NCBI GenBank assembly: GCA_946807835.1
Contig: OX327696.1
Location: forward strand, 5,158,501-5,222,500
Direction of reading: 5' to 3'
Length of the DNA: 64,000 bases
DNA from: Ailanthus altissimus
Lineage: Eukaryota > Streptophyta > Magnoliopsida > Sapindales > Simaroubaceae
Positions 1 through 10,914 of the stretch are shown in pieces; positions within the stretch are counted from its first letter, which is position 1, and each line of letters opens with the position of its first letter. The translations under genes and the position numbers were made by a program. A model generated the notes under the pieces. It was not told the origin of the DNA. It ran no database searches and was given only the letters and a program-made list of their open reading frames with translations.

Positions 1-477
1 AGAAGAGTAAGGCACAAAAGGAGAGAACCCATTTACAAAGAATCAAGATTCCCCAAATGAGATTATACGATTATACAAATAAGGTAAATTTTATAGAACG
101 TTAGAACCATATAGCCAACCAAAATCGGATAGATTCTCTATGACTTTAACCATCATAATGTATTTAATTATTCATCTGCACCTCTCTAACATAGATGTCG
201 GATACAAAAAGAGAAAACAAAAAGTAGCTTATATATTTATAAAGTTTTTTTCCAACACTTTTTGAGATTACAGATACCTTTTGAGATCAAGAAGTCACTC
301 TTATCATATGTTCGGCCGTAATCTATTGTTTTTAACACTTTTTTGTTATACGTTTTTATTTTGTATTATATGTCTCACATTTTTTATTACGTATTTTAAT
401 ATAAGAGTTGAAATATATAACAAAAAAAAAATGAGCAAACTATACTATGCATGATATATGTTGTTTTTATTGGGATT
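1..477. other. AT-rich stretch without a visible gene
   Basis: No convincing reading frame, RNA gene or bounded repeat is visible. The stretch is AT-rich with short homopolymer runs. Confidence 0.5.
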
Positions 478-1310
478 TTGACCCAAATCCAATGCTTTAG
501 AAGGTTTACAATAGCCCATTCAAAAGCCTATAGCTTACAAGGTTCACTATAGCTCATATGAAAATATATTGTAGCCCACGAGAAGATACACTGTAACGTA
601 TACAAAGGCCCATCCCTATAACTAATAAGAAAACTCATTATATCCCAATAAAAAATACTCTCAACCCAAAGTTCTCAACGAGCACTCTAGATTTTGGCGC
701 ATAAAGGAATGCTCTAGGTGCTAAAAGTTGTCTGAAGGCCGACCACCAAAGCCCTCTGAGGCAAACAAAAAAGTGCTTACCTATCATCAATCAAGAATTT
801 ACATTGTCCTTAGTTTTTAGAAATTAAAAGTTTTAAATTTTTTTTTATACAAATTTTACTTTTATAATTTTAAAATAGGTTCAAAACAAGAAAGTAAAGA
901 TATGTTTTAATTTTATTTGAACTCTAAAATCTAAACCTATAAAAAGGAGGCTAGGTGATCAAGTAAGAGAAGTCTTTTAAAACCCTATTTTCGACTCTCT
1001 CTTTAGATTTAAAAAGAGGATGCTTTAAACTCTAAAAACTCTATTAACATACACAACACAACGCTTTTCTCCATTGCTTTCCTTTCTTTCTTATCTTTTT
1101 TCATAAGATCCATTGTTGACTTAAGCATTATAGGGTTACCACCAAAACAAATTTCAACGTTGCCTAACTTTATCTATAGTTGTAGAAAGACTTTCTAAGC
1201 CAGTGCACATTAAGAGTAATCATCTCAGCCAAGCCCTTCGAGAGATCCAACTTTCAAGAAAACAAATTCAATTTGTAAACCCAAGGGTCTCTCAAATTTT
1301 AAGTTCAACA
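478..1310 (+). repeat. LTR-like fragment, possibly Ty3/Gypsy
   Basis: The segment has the layout of a plant LTR. A TATA-like box (ctataaaaaggag, about 937-949) is followed by a CT-rich leader. Then comes a motif ending in gacttaagcattatagggtt (about 1117-1136), which resembles the 'gacttaggcatcggagggt' U5 motif common in plant Gypsy LTRs. No partner LTR, primer-binding site or target duplication was found, so the element type and both ends are inferred and approximate. Confidence 0.35.
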
Positions 1311-1989
1311 TATGTATGTGTGTGTATATACATATATAACATATGCCCTTGAGGTTGATTTTAGAAATGTGTAAAAGTGATTTTTAAGGCAGGAAAAAAA
1401 AGAAGGGAATTTTTTAAAATTGGCCCGTTATTTTAATTATTTTTTAAAACCAAAAAGTGAAAGGATAATATTTATTAGCAAATGAATGGTAAATAGACGT
1501 ATTTACCCTCATATGCATAATATAGTGAAAAATAAAATATTTAAATGTCAAAAAATACAAAATCAAACTTCATTTGAGCAAATCTATCACTAAAAACATA
1601 CTTCAACATTCAGAATACGTGGATTTGAAGTTGTAAAATATCTACAAAGGTAAGATATATTTTCATGATTGAATATTCTATATCTTATTGTATATATAAG
1701 AACTTATGGATTTGTTTAAAGTTGGCGTATTTTGAAATGTATGCATCAAAACATAATCCGAATGTATAATGATAAAGTTTTAAAGAAAAATGAGGTGAAT
1801 GGGAGAGAATGAGGTGATGGGAGAGAAAGATCTGTGAAAATCTAGATTGTGAGTTGCTTCGCTAGGCACAATCATTGGTCGCGAATTGGGCGCGCGACGC
1901 GCCCATTTGGCACCTCTCACATCCAAACTTACAATTTTGCAATCTTTTTCTCGAATAATTTTTTTAAACAATTTGGATGTTTTTTTAAT
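1311..1989. other. AT-rich spacer with one GC-rich palindrome
   Basis: No gene is visible. A GC-rich inverted repeat, gggcgcg-cga-cgcgccc, stands out at 1888-1904 in otherwise AT-rich DNA. The left terminal repeat of the downstream Mutator-like element should lie in or near this stretch but was not recognised. Confidence 0.4.
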
Positions 1990-4310
1990 AATTTGTTTTT
2001 TTGTTTTAGATCCTACGAAGTATAAGTCAATTATTGTTTGTTTTGGAGGAATGTGTGAGAGCTCTAGTGATGGAGAAAGAGTTACGTTGATTATAGTAAC
2101 TTCGATATTTCAATTCTGAAAGATGTTAAATATAATAATCTTTTAAATAATATGTGTCATCCCAATGAATTTGATAACGTAGAGTATAAGGTGACTCTAA
2201 ATATTAAAATTAATATAACGAGGTACAAGTAAGACCTATTGAGATTAGAAATAATAATGATGTTTGATTCTTTTTTAGGTCCAATAGAAGATCGTTTTGT
2301 CCTTTACGTGTAATTGTAGATCCTAGAGATCTCATGTATAAAGAGGATGTATAACCTCCCATTTAGATTCTACCGGCCCAGTCATACTGATTTCATGTCA
2401 GCAAGTGGTAGTAATCAAGTAAGCCACACATCCTGAACAATATCAAAAGTTGTGGTTCCCATAAACTCAACCGATTACTATCATCATTTTTTCCCTGTAA
2501 CATTCATTGAAAACTCAGCTTATATGCATTACGATAATGAGGTGGATGGGGATGTCGATGATGTTGAAAACGTTGATTATATAGAAGAATGTGTCAATTT
2601 AGATGATCTATTGGAAGGCGGACATTATTATATTTTAACGAGCTCTCTTAATGTTGAAGATATAAGAGAAAATGATTGTGAAGCTAAAACCCCTTCATGT
2701 TTATTCGTCTAATACCACCATTGAACTTGAGTTGATCTAATAAGATCTCATGTAATGGAATTAGTGATGTATTTATAGAGAAGTTGTTTACTAGCAAAGA
2801 TGAACTTCGCCATACTATTAGTGTGTTAACACTTAAGGGTAATTGAAGTTTTAAAGTTTTAAGGTTAACAAAAGATCAATTTAAGGTAAAATATGATGAT
2901 GATAGATATAATGGTGAATATTTGCAATGTCGATTGATAGAAGAAAACATTTTATTGTGTACAAAAATTGATTCAAATCACATATCCCAGTTAAACCGGT
3001 TGAAGTATGGTCACTGACAAGTAAAGAGTTGGATTATTGAAAAATTTATAAAGAATAAGTTTACAACTAGGAATCAACTTTACAAACCAAAGAAGATCCA
3101 AGCAGATATACGTGATGAGTTTAGTATGGAGATAACTTACTCCACTGCTTGGTGAGTTAAAAGGCATGCATTGAGGTTAATACAAAGTACTTTAGAGTCT
3201 TTACTTAGATTACTTCCTGTATATTGCTATATGCTAAAACAATAGAACTTGAGTACAATTACTCATTTGAAAATTGATGGCCGCACTCACTTAAAAAAAA
3301 AAATTTATGGCACTTAGACCATGTTTTATAGGATTCCAATCATCCATCCACCCTGCTATTGTAATTGATGGTATATTTTTTATAGGTGCATACCTGGATA
3401 CAATGTTTGTGGTAGTTTATAAAGATGGAAAGAATCAAAAATTTCCACTGGCATAGGGTATTTCTAATTCGAAAAATGATACTTTCCCGATATAGTTTAT
3501 AGTCAAACTCTGAAAAGTCCTTGGTGATCTTGAGAATTTTATATTTATATTTAATTGATAAGCTAGTATCGAGAAGGCCATTCAAGAGGTGCTTCATAAT
3601 GCATATCATAGGGTATGCATCTATCACTTGAAAGACAATTTGATCACAAGATATAAGATGCTATTAAAAAAAAAAAATACCTAGCTTCTTATTTTGTTGC
3701 TGTAAAGAGATATTACCTTGTTGACTTTTAAGAGCAAATTAAAAAGATACTAAAAATGGAACTGAAGGCAACAAGATACTTGCAGAAGGAGGTTAGTTTT
3801 TCTAAATGGTCTAGATTAATGGGAGCATTCAAAAGATATGACATCATGACCACTGACATTGCAAAAAGCATTAATGGTATTGCAAATGATGCATGTGACC
3901 TTATTGTGACTACTTTAGTTGAGCGAATTTAGGAGTTAATGTAAAGATGGTTTGTCGAGAGACGAAAAACTACATAAATTATGATTAATTTTTTGATGAA
4001 TTGGGCATATCACAAGGTTTAAAAGCACAACGATGAGTTCATTTGCATAACAGTGCACCCAGTAAATCATTCTCACTTTAGCGAGAATGATATAAATAGA
4101 TATGGAATAGTGGACATCTATGTGAAGTCGTGCACTTGGCGAAAGTTTAATTTTTGGCAACTACTGTATGCCCATACTATTACAGTATGCAGACAAACTA
4201 GATTGCATTATCAGAATCTTTGTTCACCCTATTACACGATTAAGTCTTTATTGCATGCATACAGTGACTCGGTCAATCTAGTTGGCCAACTATCAAATTG
4301 AATTTTTATA
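1990..4310 (+). pseudogene. MULE (mudrA-type) transposase pseudogene
   Basis: Pieces in all three + frames line up in order with a plant Mutator transposase. There is an acidic N-terminal region (2452-2712, DGDVDDVENVDYIEE). The MuDR/DBD-like region includes SWIIEKFIKNKFTTRNQLYK near 3030-3090. The catalytic-core start is near 3340-3450, with VIDG and then YKDGKNQKFPLA, and VCIYHLKDNL follows near 3613. Further on are RYDIMTTDIAKSING (about 3835), LIVTTLVERI, a WFVERR motif (about 3949), and a SWIM-type zinc region (CTWRKFNFW...Y) ending in LHAYSDSVNLVGQ near 4290. Many in-frame stops and shifts break it. An intact family member is usually 600-800 residues. Function is lost; identity rests on motif order. 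Confidence 0.8.
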
Positions 4311-4869
4311 GAAGAGTTGAGAGATGCTAATATCCAGCCTCCTTTAGCATGTAATTATTTAAAGAGACGTTGAAAGAAGCAAATCCCATCATAAAGAGAG
4401 GAACTAATAAAGAATGTGTGCAGTCTCTGTAAGCAGCATGAACATAACTGTCAAACATATCAAAACTTTATTGTATTCCATAGCAGTTAATATGCCATGT
4501 TACTTGAATTTCTCATTTTAATAGGTTTATAAATTTTATTTTTGTAAGCTTAAATTTAACGTATATTTGTAAGTCATAATGCATTTGTGCAACTTTTTGT
4601 ATTTCGTTACTATTGTTTGGTAGATATTTTATACATTTACCACTTTTAATTTGCCTGGTAGATAAACATTTTAAATTAATTAATTAAATTAAACAAAAAA
4701 GGTATTTTTTTTGAACTAATAAAGAAAAGATTGTTAATTGATTTAATTTATTGTGATATTTACTTATAACAATCATCATAAGTTGTAAGGAGTTATAATA
4801 ACAAAATTTGAGTCCAAATCATGCATTAAGAAAAAGTTTATTTATTTTTTGCCATTAGTCCACAAATCG

Positions 4870-6360
4870 ATCACCATCTTGTGCCTAAAAAACGACTTTG
4901 TCTAAGGGCCAAAATCTAAAGGTTAACATAACATCAGGAACTTTATAAATATACAAACAAAAACTCTACAATCCTCACTACTAATTGCCTGCTGGGGTAC
5001 TCTCTTCTTTAACCTAATAACATAAAAGGGGATAAGTCAAGTTTAATGTTAGACCTAATCTCATAAAATCTATAACATGTTGGTAGCGAGGTATCAACAT
5101 AAATAATGATAGGACATGATTCACAATAACGTCATCAGTATATTTGTTAAGGTTGGAATCATAGATGATGATCTTTTAATGCACTATATCCACTTCAACC
5201 ATAATTTAATGCTCCTAGTTGTAATTGACAATAATATAAACTTATATGAAATTAGACAGTCTCATATATAATACACATATTATGGAACAAAAATTATATA
5301 ATTAAATATGAATAGATTAAAAACATACCAAACCCTTTTTCTAAAATTTTCTCTTCAATGTCTGTATACATTGGAATCTCTCTGCTCCTCTAATTCAAAA
5401 TACGAGGAAAGCAATCACTGTAGCAAAAGCCAAAAGCCTCACTGCAAACTACAATGGCCTCAAAAATCCATACTTGAAATAATTTAAAAATATCAATTTA
5501 TATAGATAAAAATAAATAACTAAGATCAAAATATTGAATACAATAAAATTATTATGCACCTAGAATGAGTATATAAATCCATCCATATTGTACTTCTCCA
5601 TCTCGCTTTCCATAGACTTTAATTTTCTTTTGGCTAACTTCTAGAATGTGGCCTTGCTGAGTGAACCATGAAGTATGCTCTATGCAATGTTGTCCCATAG
5701 ATACTTATTAAACTCATCAAAGTCGTTCACTATATTTAGAACAAAATTTTAAATCACACTAAGATCATCATATGAGATCGAAACACGATGTACAAAATAG
5801 AATAAACTCAACTTCACTATATCTTTATCGTCTAATTTTACTAAGTCAAAATATATGTACCAAGTATTAATAAAGTTGTAAGTCAACTTCTTTTGGCCCA
5901 AAAAGAACTTCTCTTACAAGCGATTACTCGATTTTCTCTTCAGCTCCTGAACAGGTGAGTAACCTCCCATCTTCATCCTAATAATCAATACAAACTCTTT
6001 CAAAGTGAATTGAATACGCTTTTTGCCAATGTGAAACCACATATCCTAATACAAGTTAGAGGTCAGCACCTTACACAACAATATCTCATGGACCAAAACA
6101 TCGGAGAAATAAATATTGGGCATATCTAAAAAATACCCCATACAAGTCCGCCTAAACAACTCCCTCTAATTAAGTGTCAATTTTCATTTTATAGCATTCA
6201 GAGACCATAACTTTGAATAACACTTGTTGTGCAAAAGAATTCATTCTTCGAAATCCTATGTCATTTAGAGACATTTTTTTCTTGTAAACATTCGCAAAAA
6301 ACAAATTAATTAAAAAAATAATTAATAAATAACAAACATATATTAAATTAATTAACATAC
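4870..6360 (-). pseudogene. DUF1985 / C48 (Ulp1-type) protease pseudogene of the MULE
   Basis: Reading - from about 6160, the frame gives FRRTCMGYFLDM, then HIGKKRIQFTLKEFVLIIRM and KLDDKDIVKLSLFYFVHR, and then IVNDFDEFNKYLWDNIA. These are landmarks of the DUF1985 domain found in plant Ulp1-like transposon proteins. Near 5450 FQVWIFEAI follows. The C48 protease part is at about 5260-4880. It shows EH(stop)IMVEVDIVH with the catalytic-type His, IIIYDSN with the Asp, and ISSEDCRVFV with the Cys. In the family these cleave or process SUMO-like conjugates. Several stop codons interrupt the frame, so no protein is expected. It converges on the mudrA relic. Confidence 0.78.
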
Positions 6361-8018
6361 ATATTATATTTTTTTGTAAATTAATAATTAATTGATACTT
6401 TTAAAATATTGATTTAATATAATTTATATAATTAATCAATGATAATTTATTTAATTATTTTAATAAATTTTAACTTTTAAAGCAAACTTATTTTAATCAA
6501 TTATTATAATTTATTAATAATTAATTTAATTGTTATATATTAATTCATGAAAATTATGAATTTAATGATATTTTAAATATTTTTAAAAAAATTTCCTTAA
6601 TTTAAAAAAATTAAAAATTTTACTATGTACATAACATAGCATGTTGTTGTTGGCATGCCAGTGGCATGCACAGTACCACCTTGTGACTTGCATATTCTAA
6701 GAGTGCACATGCAGGGCACTAGGTAATACCCATGCAACAGATGTTTCGCATGGGCATTTCGTGTCCATGAAATACTCGTGCAAAATGTTGGGAACACAGA
6801 CAGCAGGCTACCGCCGTCTACCTTCGGAGATTTTTAAAAGTAGCCATTTTTTGGCCATATATTTATGATTTTTCACTTTTTTACTTTTTTGACCTATTTT
6901 CACATATAGTTTGTCTATTTCACCTATTTTCAATCTTCAAATATAAATTTTAATTCATTTCCAATAGAAATAAAAAAAATTCTAAATTCAAAAAAAAGTA
7001 CAAGAAATCGGTCATTTTTAAAATTTCAATCGATGAATATATTGTGCAAAGTTTGATCTATACAATATCGATTTCTAAATTCTCAATTTGATTGAATTTT
7101 TATTAAAATAGTTTTATATGAGACAAAGCTCGTCAGTTTTAGAGAATGAGTGTTTACTTTTTTTTTTTGGGTTGTTTTTTCAAGTTGAGGTATAATTGTC
7201 TAATTTTTTGATTTTGGTCTATAAAAACTAGTTCATTAAAAAGTGATTAAAAAAATTAATTAAAATAAAGGGTTAATTATGAAATATTCCAAAAAAAACA
7301 AAGCACTTTGTTGCCATCGTTATTGTGACATAATTGTTAATCCAAGAAAGCTTGAAAGGTCCTTTGTGGTTTCTTTAAGGGTTTTTTAAATCGTTATGTG
7401 GCCATCGTCTCAATCGCTAAAAAGTTGTTTAGTTACGTTTTCCAAAATAGCTTTCTACCTCGGACAAAGAAGATAGGCCAAATGACGTGCGTGTGTTTTG
7501 TTTTTTTTTTAATTACAGTAAATATATATTTTTTTTAAAATTTTGTTGTGAATAGGATTTAAAATTTCAAATCTATTATTTAAAATCAAAAACTGAAATT
7601 AATAAAATGTTTCATATAATTTTTATTTTTTCGAAGATATATATTTATTATGAACCAATCGTTGAAACTAAATCTGCTCTTTAAATCTAAGACCTTTTTA
7701 ACTTTGAAAATGCAGAAATACCACTCGACCAATAGAGTGATAAAATTATAAAACTTGTCTTTATAAAATACAAAATACCTTGTCAAAAAATTACAACAAC
7801 ATAAAGTTGTTATGAAAAATTGAAAGAATATTTATCATTTTTTTCCTCTTTATCTATTTTTAACTGTTTATCTATTTTTTTAAAAATATTTTTAAAAACA
7901 TTTTATGATTTTCAAAATCTGATATCTAAAACATTATTTGGACTTTCAAAATACTCAAAGATTATGTACTCGTTTTATACCTCACAGGATGACATTTTAC
8001 AAAAGGCAAAAGACTATA
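6361..8018. other. AT-rich spacer without a visible gene
   Basis: No supported gene. A less AT-rich patch at about 6640-6830 contains repeated 'gcatg' words (tggcatgccagtggcatgca) and may belong to the end of the Mutator-like element, but no inverted partner was found on the left. Short translations here are low-complexity. Confidence 0.4.
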
Positions 8019-8170
8019 CATACATATATATAGTGGCACATGAGTCGGTCGTGTCAAAAGGCCTACTAAATTTCTATTTAGACAGGCCATCATTTTTAGG
8101 CCACAGCCTAACATGACCCTTTAATGTGTCGGCACAACATGTTCAATGGGTTGTATCATAAGTCATTATT
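8019..8170 (+). mobile_element. Probable 5' end of a hAT transposon
   Basis: The stretch has the look of a hAT subterminal region. It starts tagtggcacatgagtcggtc and has further copies of ggccn/cggcac words at about 8057-8135. The BED-finger relic follows on the same strand 430 bp later. The other end of the element is proposed at 37130-37270. The exact first base and the 8-bp target duplication could not be fixed. Confidence 0.5.
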
Positions 8171-8599
8171 ATTTTTTTAATTTTTTAAAAAATTAATAAA
8201 AAAAATTAAAAGCTATCTACAGCCTTAGTTGTAGGCTTGTAGTTTTTATATAAAAAAAATGAAAAACGTTTTTAGAAGACTGTTGATCAACCGTCACAAA
8301 ATATTTTGACCGTGGGTGTCATCTCAACTCAACTCAAATCTCTAATAAATTATTTCAATTCTATTTAAAAATTATAATCTCTCAAATTATTTTTATATTT
8401 CTCAATCTTCATTTATTCAATTACAAATTCTCAACACACATTTATTATCTATACAATGAAAAGTTTTAATCCTCCAAATAAATTTGAAGAAATTCTAATG
8501 TCATCATAAATTTCTAGTAGTTAATATGCTTCTACAACTCAAATATTAGAAGTATTAAAAAATGAAAAAGAGGTCAAACATTAGATGTTTGAAATTATT

Positions 8600-9060
8600 T
8601 TATGCTGAAGACTCATACAATTTTTGAAACAATTAAAGAAAAAGTTATCTGTAAGTTTCGTGATAAATATTTAGAAGGAAAAAGTGGAGGTGGCACCAAG
8701 AATTTGAATCAACATAAGGTTTGTTTGCAGAGATATAGTTCAAATGAGCCAACTCAAACTGAACTTGCCCAAAGTGCTCTGAGAGAAAATCATTTTGCAT
8801 TCCATTATAATCAACTGCACATGCATACTAGATTGGCTAGATACATTGCAGATAGTAAACAATCTCTGTCATACACCGAAAATGAAAGGTATAAGAAATT
8901 TATAAAAAGGTACTTTTAACCCAAGTTCTCTCATGTTCTAAAAATTACTGTTAAAAATGATATTTTCATTGCATATCATCAAACTGGATAAAAAAAACAA
9001 ATTTATAAAATCTCACAATTTAAATGAGTGTTTATTGTTATTTGAGATTGTTGGATTGGT
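8600..9060 (+). pseudogene. hAT transposase pseudogene, N-terminal BED-finger part
   Basis: The relic frame starts near 8602 and reads KEKVICKFRDKYLEGKSGGG followed by TKNLNQHKVCLQ. This is the plant hAT BED zinc finger (CKxCxK...H...C) with the second Cys replaced by Arg. After a gap comes LARYIADSKQSLSYTENERY-KKFIKRYF, matching the region just after the BED finger in Ac-like transposases. About 8935-9030 continues the hAT pattern (TVKNDIFIAYHQTG). The frame then ends at an LTR insertion at about 9063. The C-terminal part lies 27 kb downstream at 35850-36745 on the same strand. Confidence 0.75.
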
Positions 9061-9062
9061 AC

Positions 9063-9153
9063 TATTAGAATTTGGTGATTCAAAATCATATTTGAATATG
9101 ATTTTAAATTAGAAACAATGAAGAGTTGACACAAGATTGAGAACGCATGTGTT
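9063..9153 (+). repeat. Start of 5' LTR of family-B element (first segment)
   Basis: Starts tattagaatttggtgattc, matching the start of other family-B LTRs in this window: 35267 on +, 61689 on +, and the left ends on - at 49056 and 46938. It is cut after about 90 bp by Copia element A2. The rest of the same LTR appears to be at 34010-34495. Confidence 0.6.
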
Positions 9154-9305
9154 GAAAATGATGTTTACATGTCATTCTAATATTATATGAATATTAATTG
9201 TTTAATATTCATACAATATTGGAATGGCACGTAAGTATCATTTTCAACACATGCGTACTCAATGTTGTTTCAACTCTTTATTGTTTCTAACTCAAAATCA
9301 TATTT
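9094..9305. repeat. Imperfect palindrome, arms about 105 bp
   Basis: The left arm begins gaatatgattttaaattaga and the right arm read on - begins aaatatgattttgagttaga. The arms stay paired through cgcatgtgttgaaaatgat to gaatattaa, with only a few bases between them at about 9200. By eye roughly one base in eight differs. Each arm spans the junction between the family-B LTR (outer part) and the start of the A-family LTR (inner part). The palindrome therefore looks like an inverted duplication of that junction rather than an independent MITE. Confidence 0.75.
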
Positions 9306-10914
9306 TAATATTTATACAATTAAGATTTTGAATAAAATTATTAATATTAAATATATATGGTAAGATGCTTATAGCATGTCAAATATTATATGATTTGAAG
9401 GAGTTCAGATCTGGTCTAGTTTAGACCAGGGCTAAGAGTTAGTAATGCTGAGATTTATAATTACTAAAATGTGACAATGCAAAAAGTTAGTAGGTTACAA
9501 GAGTTAGTAAAATCTAAAGAGTTAGAATCTTGTCTGAAATTAGACAAAGTCCCAGGGATATATTAGTAATGATATAGTTGGAAAAGGTTACAAATAATGT
9601 TAAAAAATGTTATTGTGTAAGTATATTCTCGAATGTTATGTTCCTGATTTATTTTTATTAATGCAGGTCTATCGGAGAAATTCTTATTTAAAATAAATCA
9701 GTGTATGTCTATATCTAGATGGTTAGTCTTAGCAGGCTATGAGCATGGTGGAAGCTCGTTTAGATATGCGGGTATTCATTGAGGATTGAGTATTGAATAA
9801 ACTTAATTAGAACCTCTAATAGACATCCTATAAAGCCATCAATAAAGGGTCTTTTTGAGTTGAGTAGTATTCGTAGTCCCTTGACCTTAGCATCATGATA
9901 AGCTTGTGAGTGATCCACTATACTTAGGTTTCAAAAATGTCAGAAAGCTTTTATAGTCTGACCATTAGGTCCATTGGGTTTAGCCCGATACTCCAAGATT
10001 TTATTCCAAAAAAATCTTATGGCTATAACTTCACGGTTGAGCATATCAAGATTTGACAGTGTTGATCTATATCTCCGCTATTTCAAGATATAAATGACAG
10101 AAGGATTATACAAATATGTATTAACCTCAACTTGCATGGTTCAACACGTCATATTATTATTTCTATAACGTGTGTTTAGGGCATCGTTTATAGACTTACA
10201 AAGAGTTTTGTAAGACAAACGAGCATGAACCTAAGGAGTTTCACTATATAAAGTGTATTCATTGTACATTTGGTAAGGCATCGAATCGAATGGTTCGATC
10301 TAAAAAGTTCTCAATAAACAAAATTTATTTTAGGGTTTCTCGGGAAGCTGTCAGAGTTTAAATGTTAAGCACAAGATGTTAACAAGTGGGACTTGCCACT
10401 TCATCCCTTAATTATATGTCATATATCATGCCATTAATTTTTAATGGCATGACACATGGGATTATAAAAATGGACAATTCAATTAGTAAGTGGTAGCATC
10501 TAATTAAATAATTCGGCCAATTTTAAATTGCAACCAAGAGGTGGCAATTGAAATTCATTTTGCCAAGCATGTGCTGGCTATTATTAACTAAAGGTATTTT
10601 AAATATTTGTTTTACCACTCATATTCCTTGTACTCGGCCAAGACACTAAGCTAAATTAAGCCTTGTCATGCTTTATTGAAAGCATGTTGTGGCTTATTCA
10701 TAAATGATTAATAAACACTAATCCACCAAGTGCACTTAAATTCAGCTAGTACATTTAGCACCTTGCCACCAATCTTTTGCAAAGCATGAGGTGTTAATAA
10801 TATTGCTTTATCATACTTGCCACTAACTTGAAATTGATTGGAGATATGGGCAGCATATTTTACTATATATAGGAGCCTAAGTTCATTTGCTATATATTAC
10901 TATATATATGTGTG
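9154..10914 (+). repeat. 5' LTR of Copia element A2, first segment
   Basis: From about 9306 it follows the A-family LTR, with the words ggtaagatgcttatagc and aaggagttcagatctggtct in the same order as at 11027 and 26478. It ends with a TATA-like box and presumed RNA start (actatatataggagcctaag, about 10863-10882). At 10915 it is interrupted by element A1 and resumes at 30158. Adding the three segments (9154-10914, 30158-30502, 32775-32791) gives about 2.12 kb, which matches the 2.08-2.27 kb of other A-family LTRs. Confidence 0.7.

Larger units (their letters stand above)
1990..6360. mobile_element. Decayed Mutator-like element with convergent mudrA and Ulp1-type genes
   Basis: Two relic genes lie tail to tail: a mudrA-type transposase on + (about 1990-4310) and a DUF1985/C48 protease gene on - (about 4870-6360). 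Autonomous plant Mutator-like elements with a captured Ulp1-like gene are known from several plants, and the pairing here fits that class. The 560 bp between the two 3' ends is AT-rich and non-coding. I could not find the terminal inverted repeats or the 9-bp target duplication, so true ends lie outside these limits. Both genes hold many stops and frameshifts, so the element is long dead. Confidence 0.7.

Noticed and set aside
1390..6960. Possible terminal inverted repeats of the Mutator-like element around 1410-1470 and 6830-6900
   Set aside because: Both contain 'aaaagtgaaa' words, but their order does not match when one is reversed.
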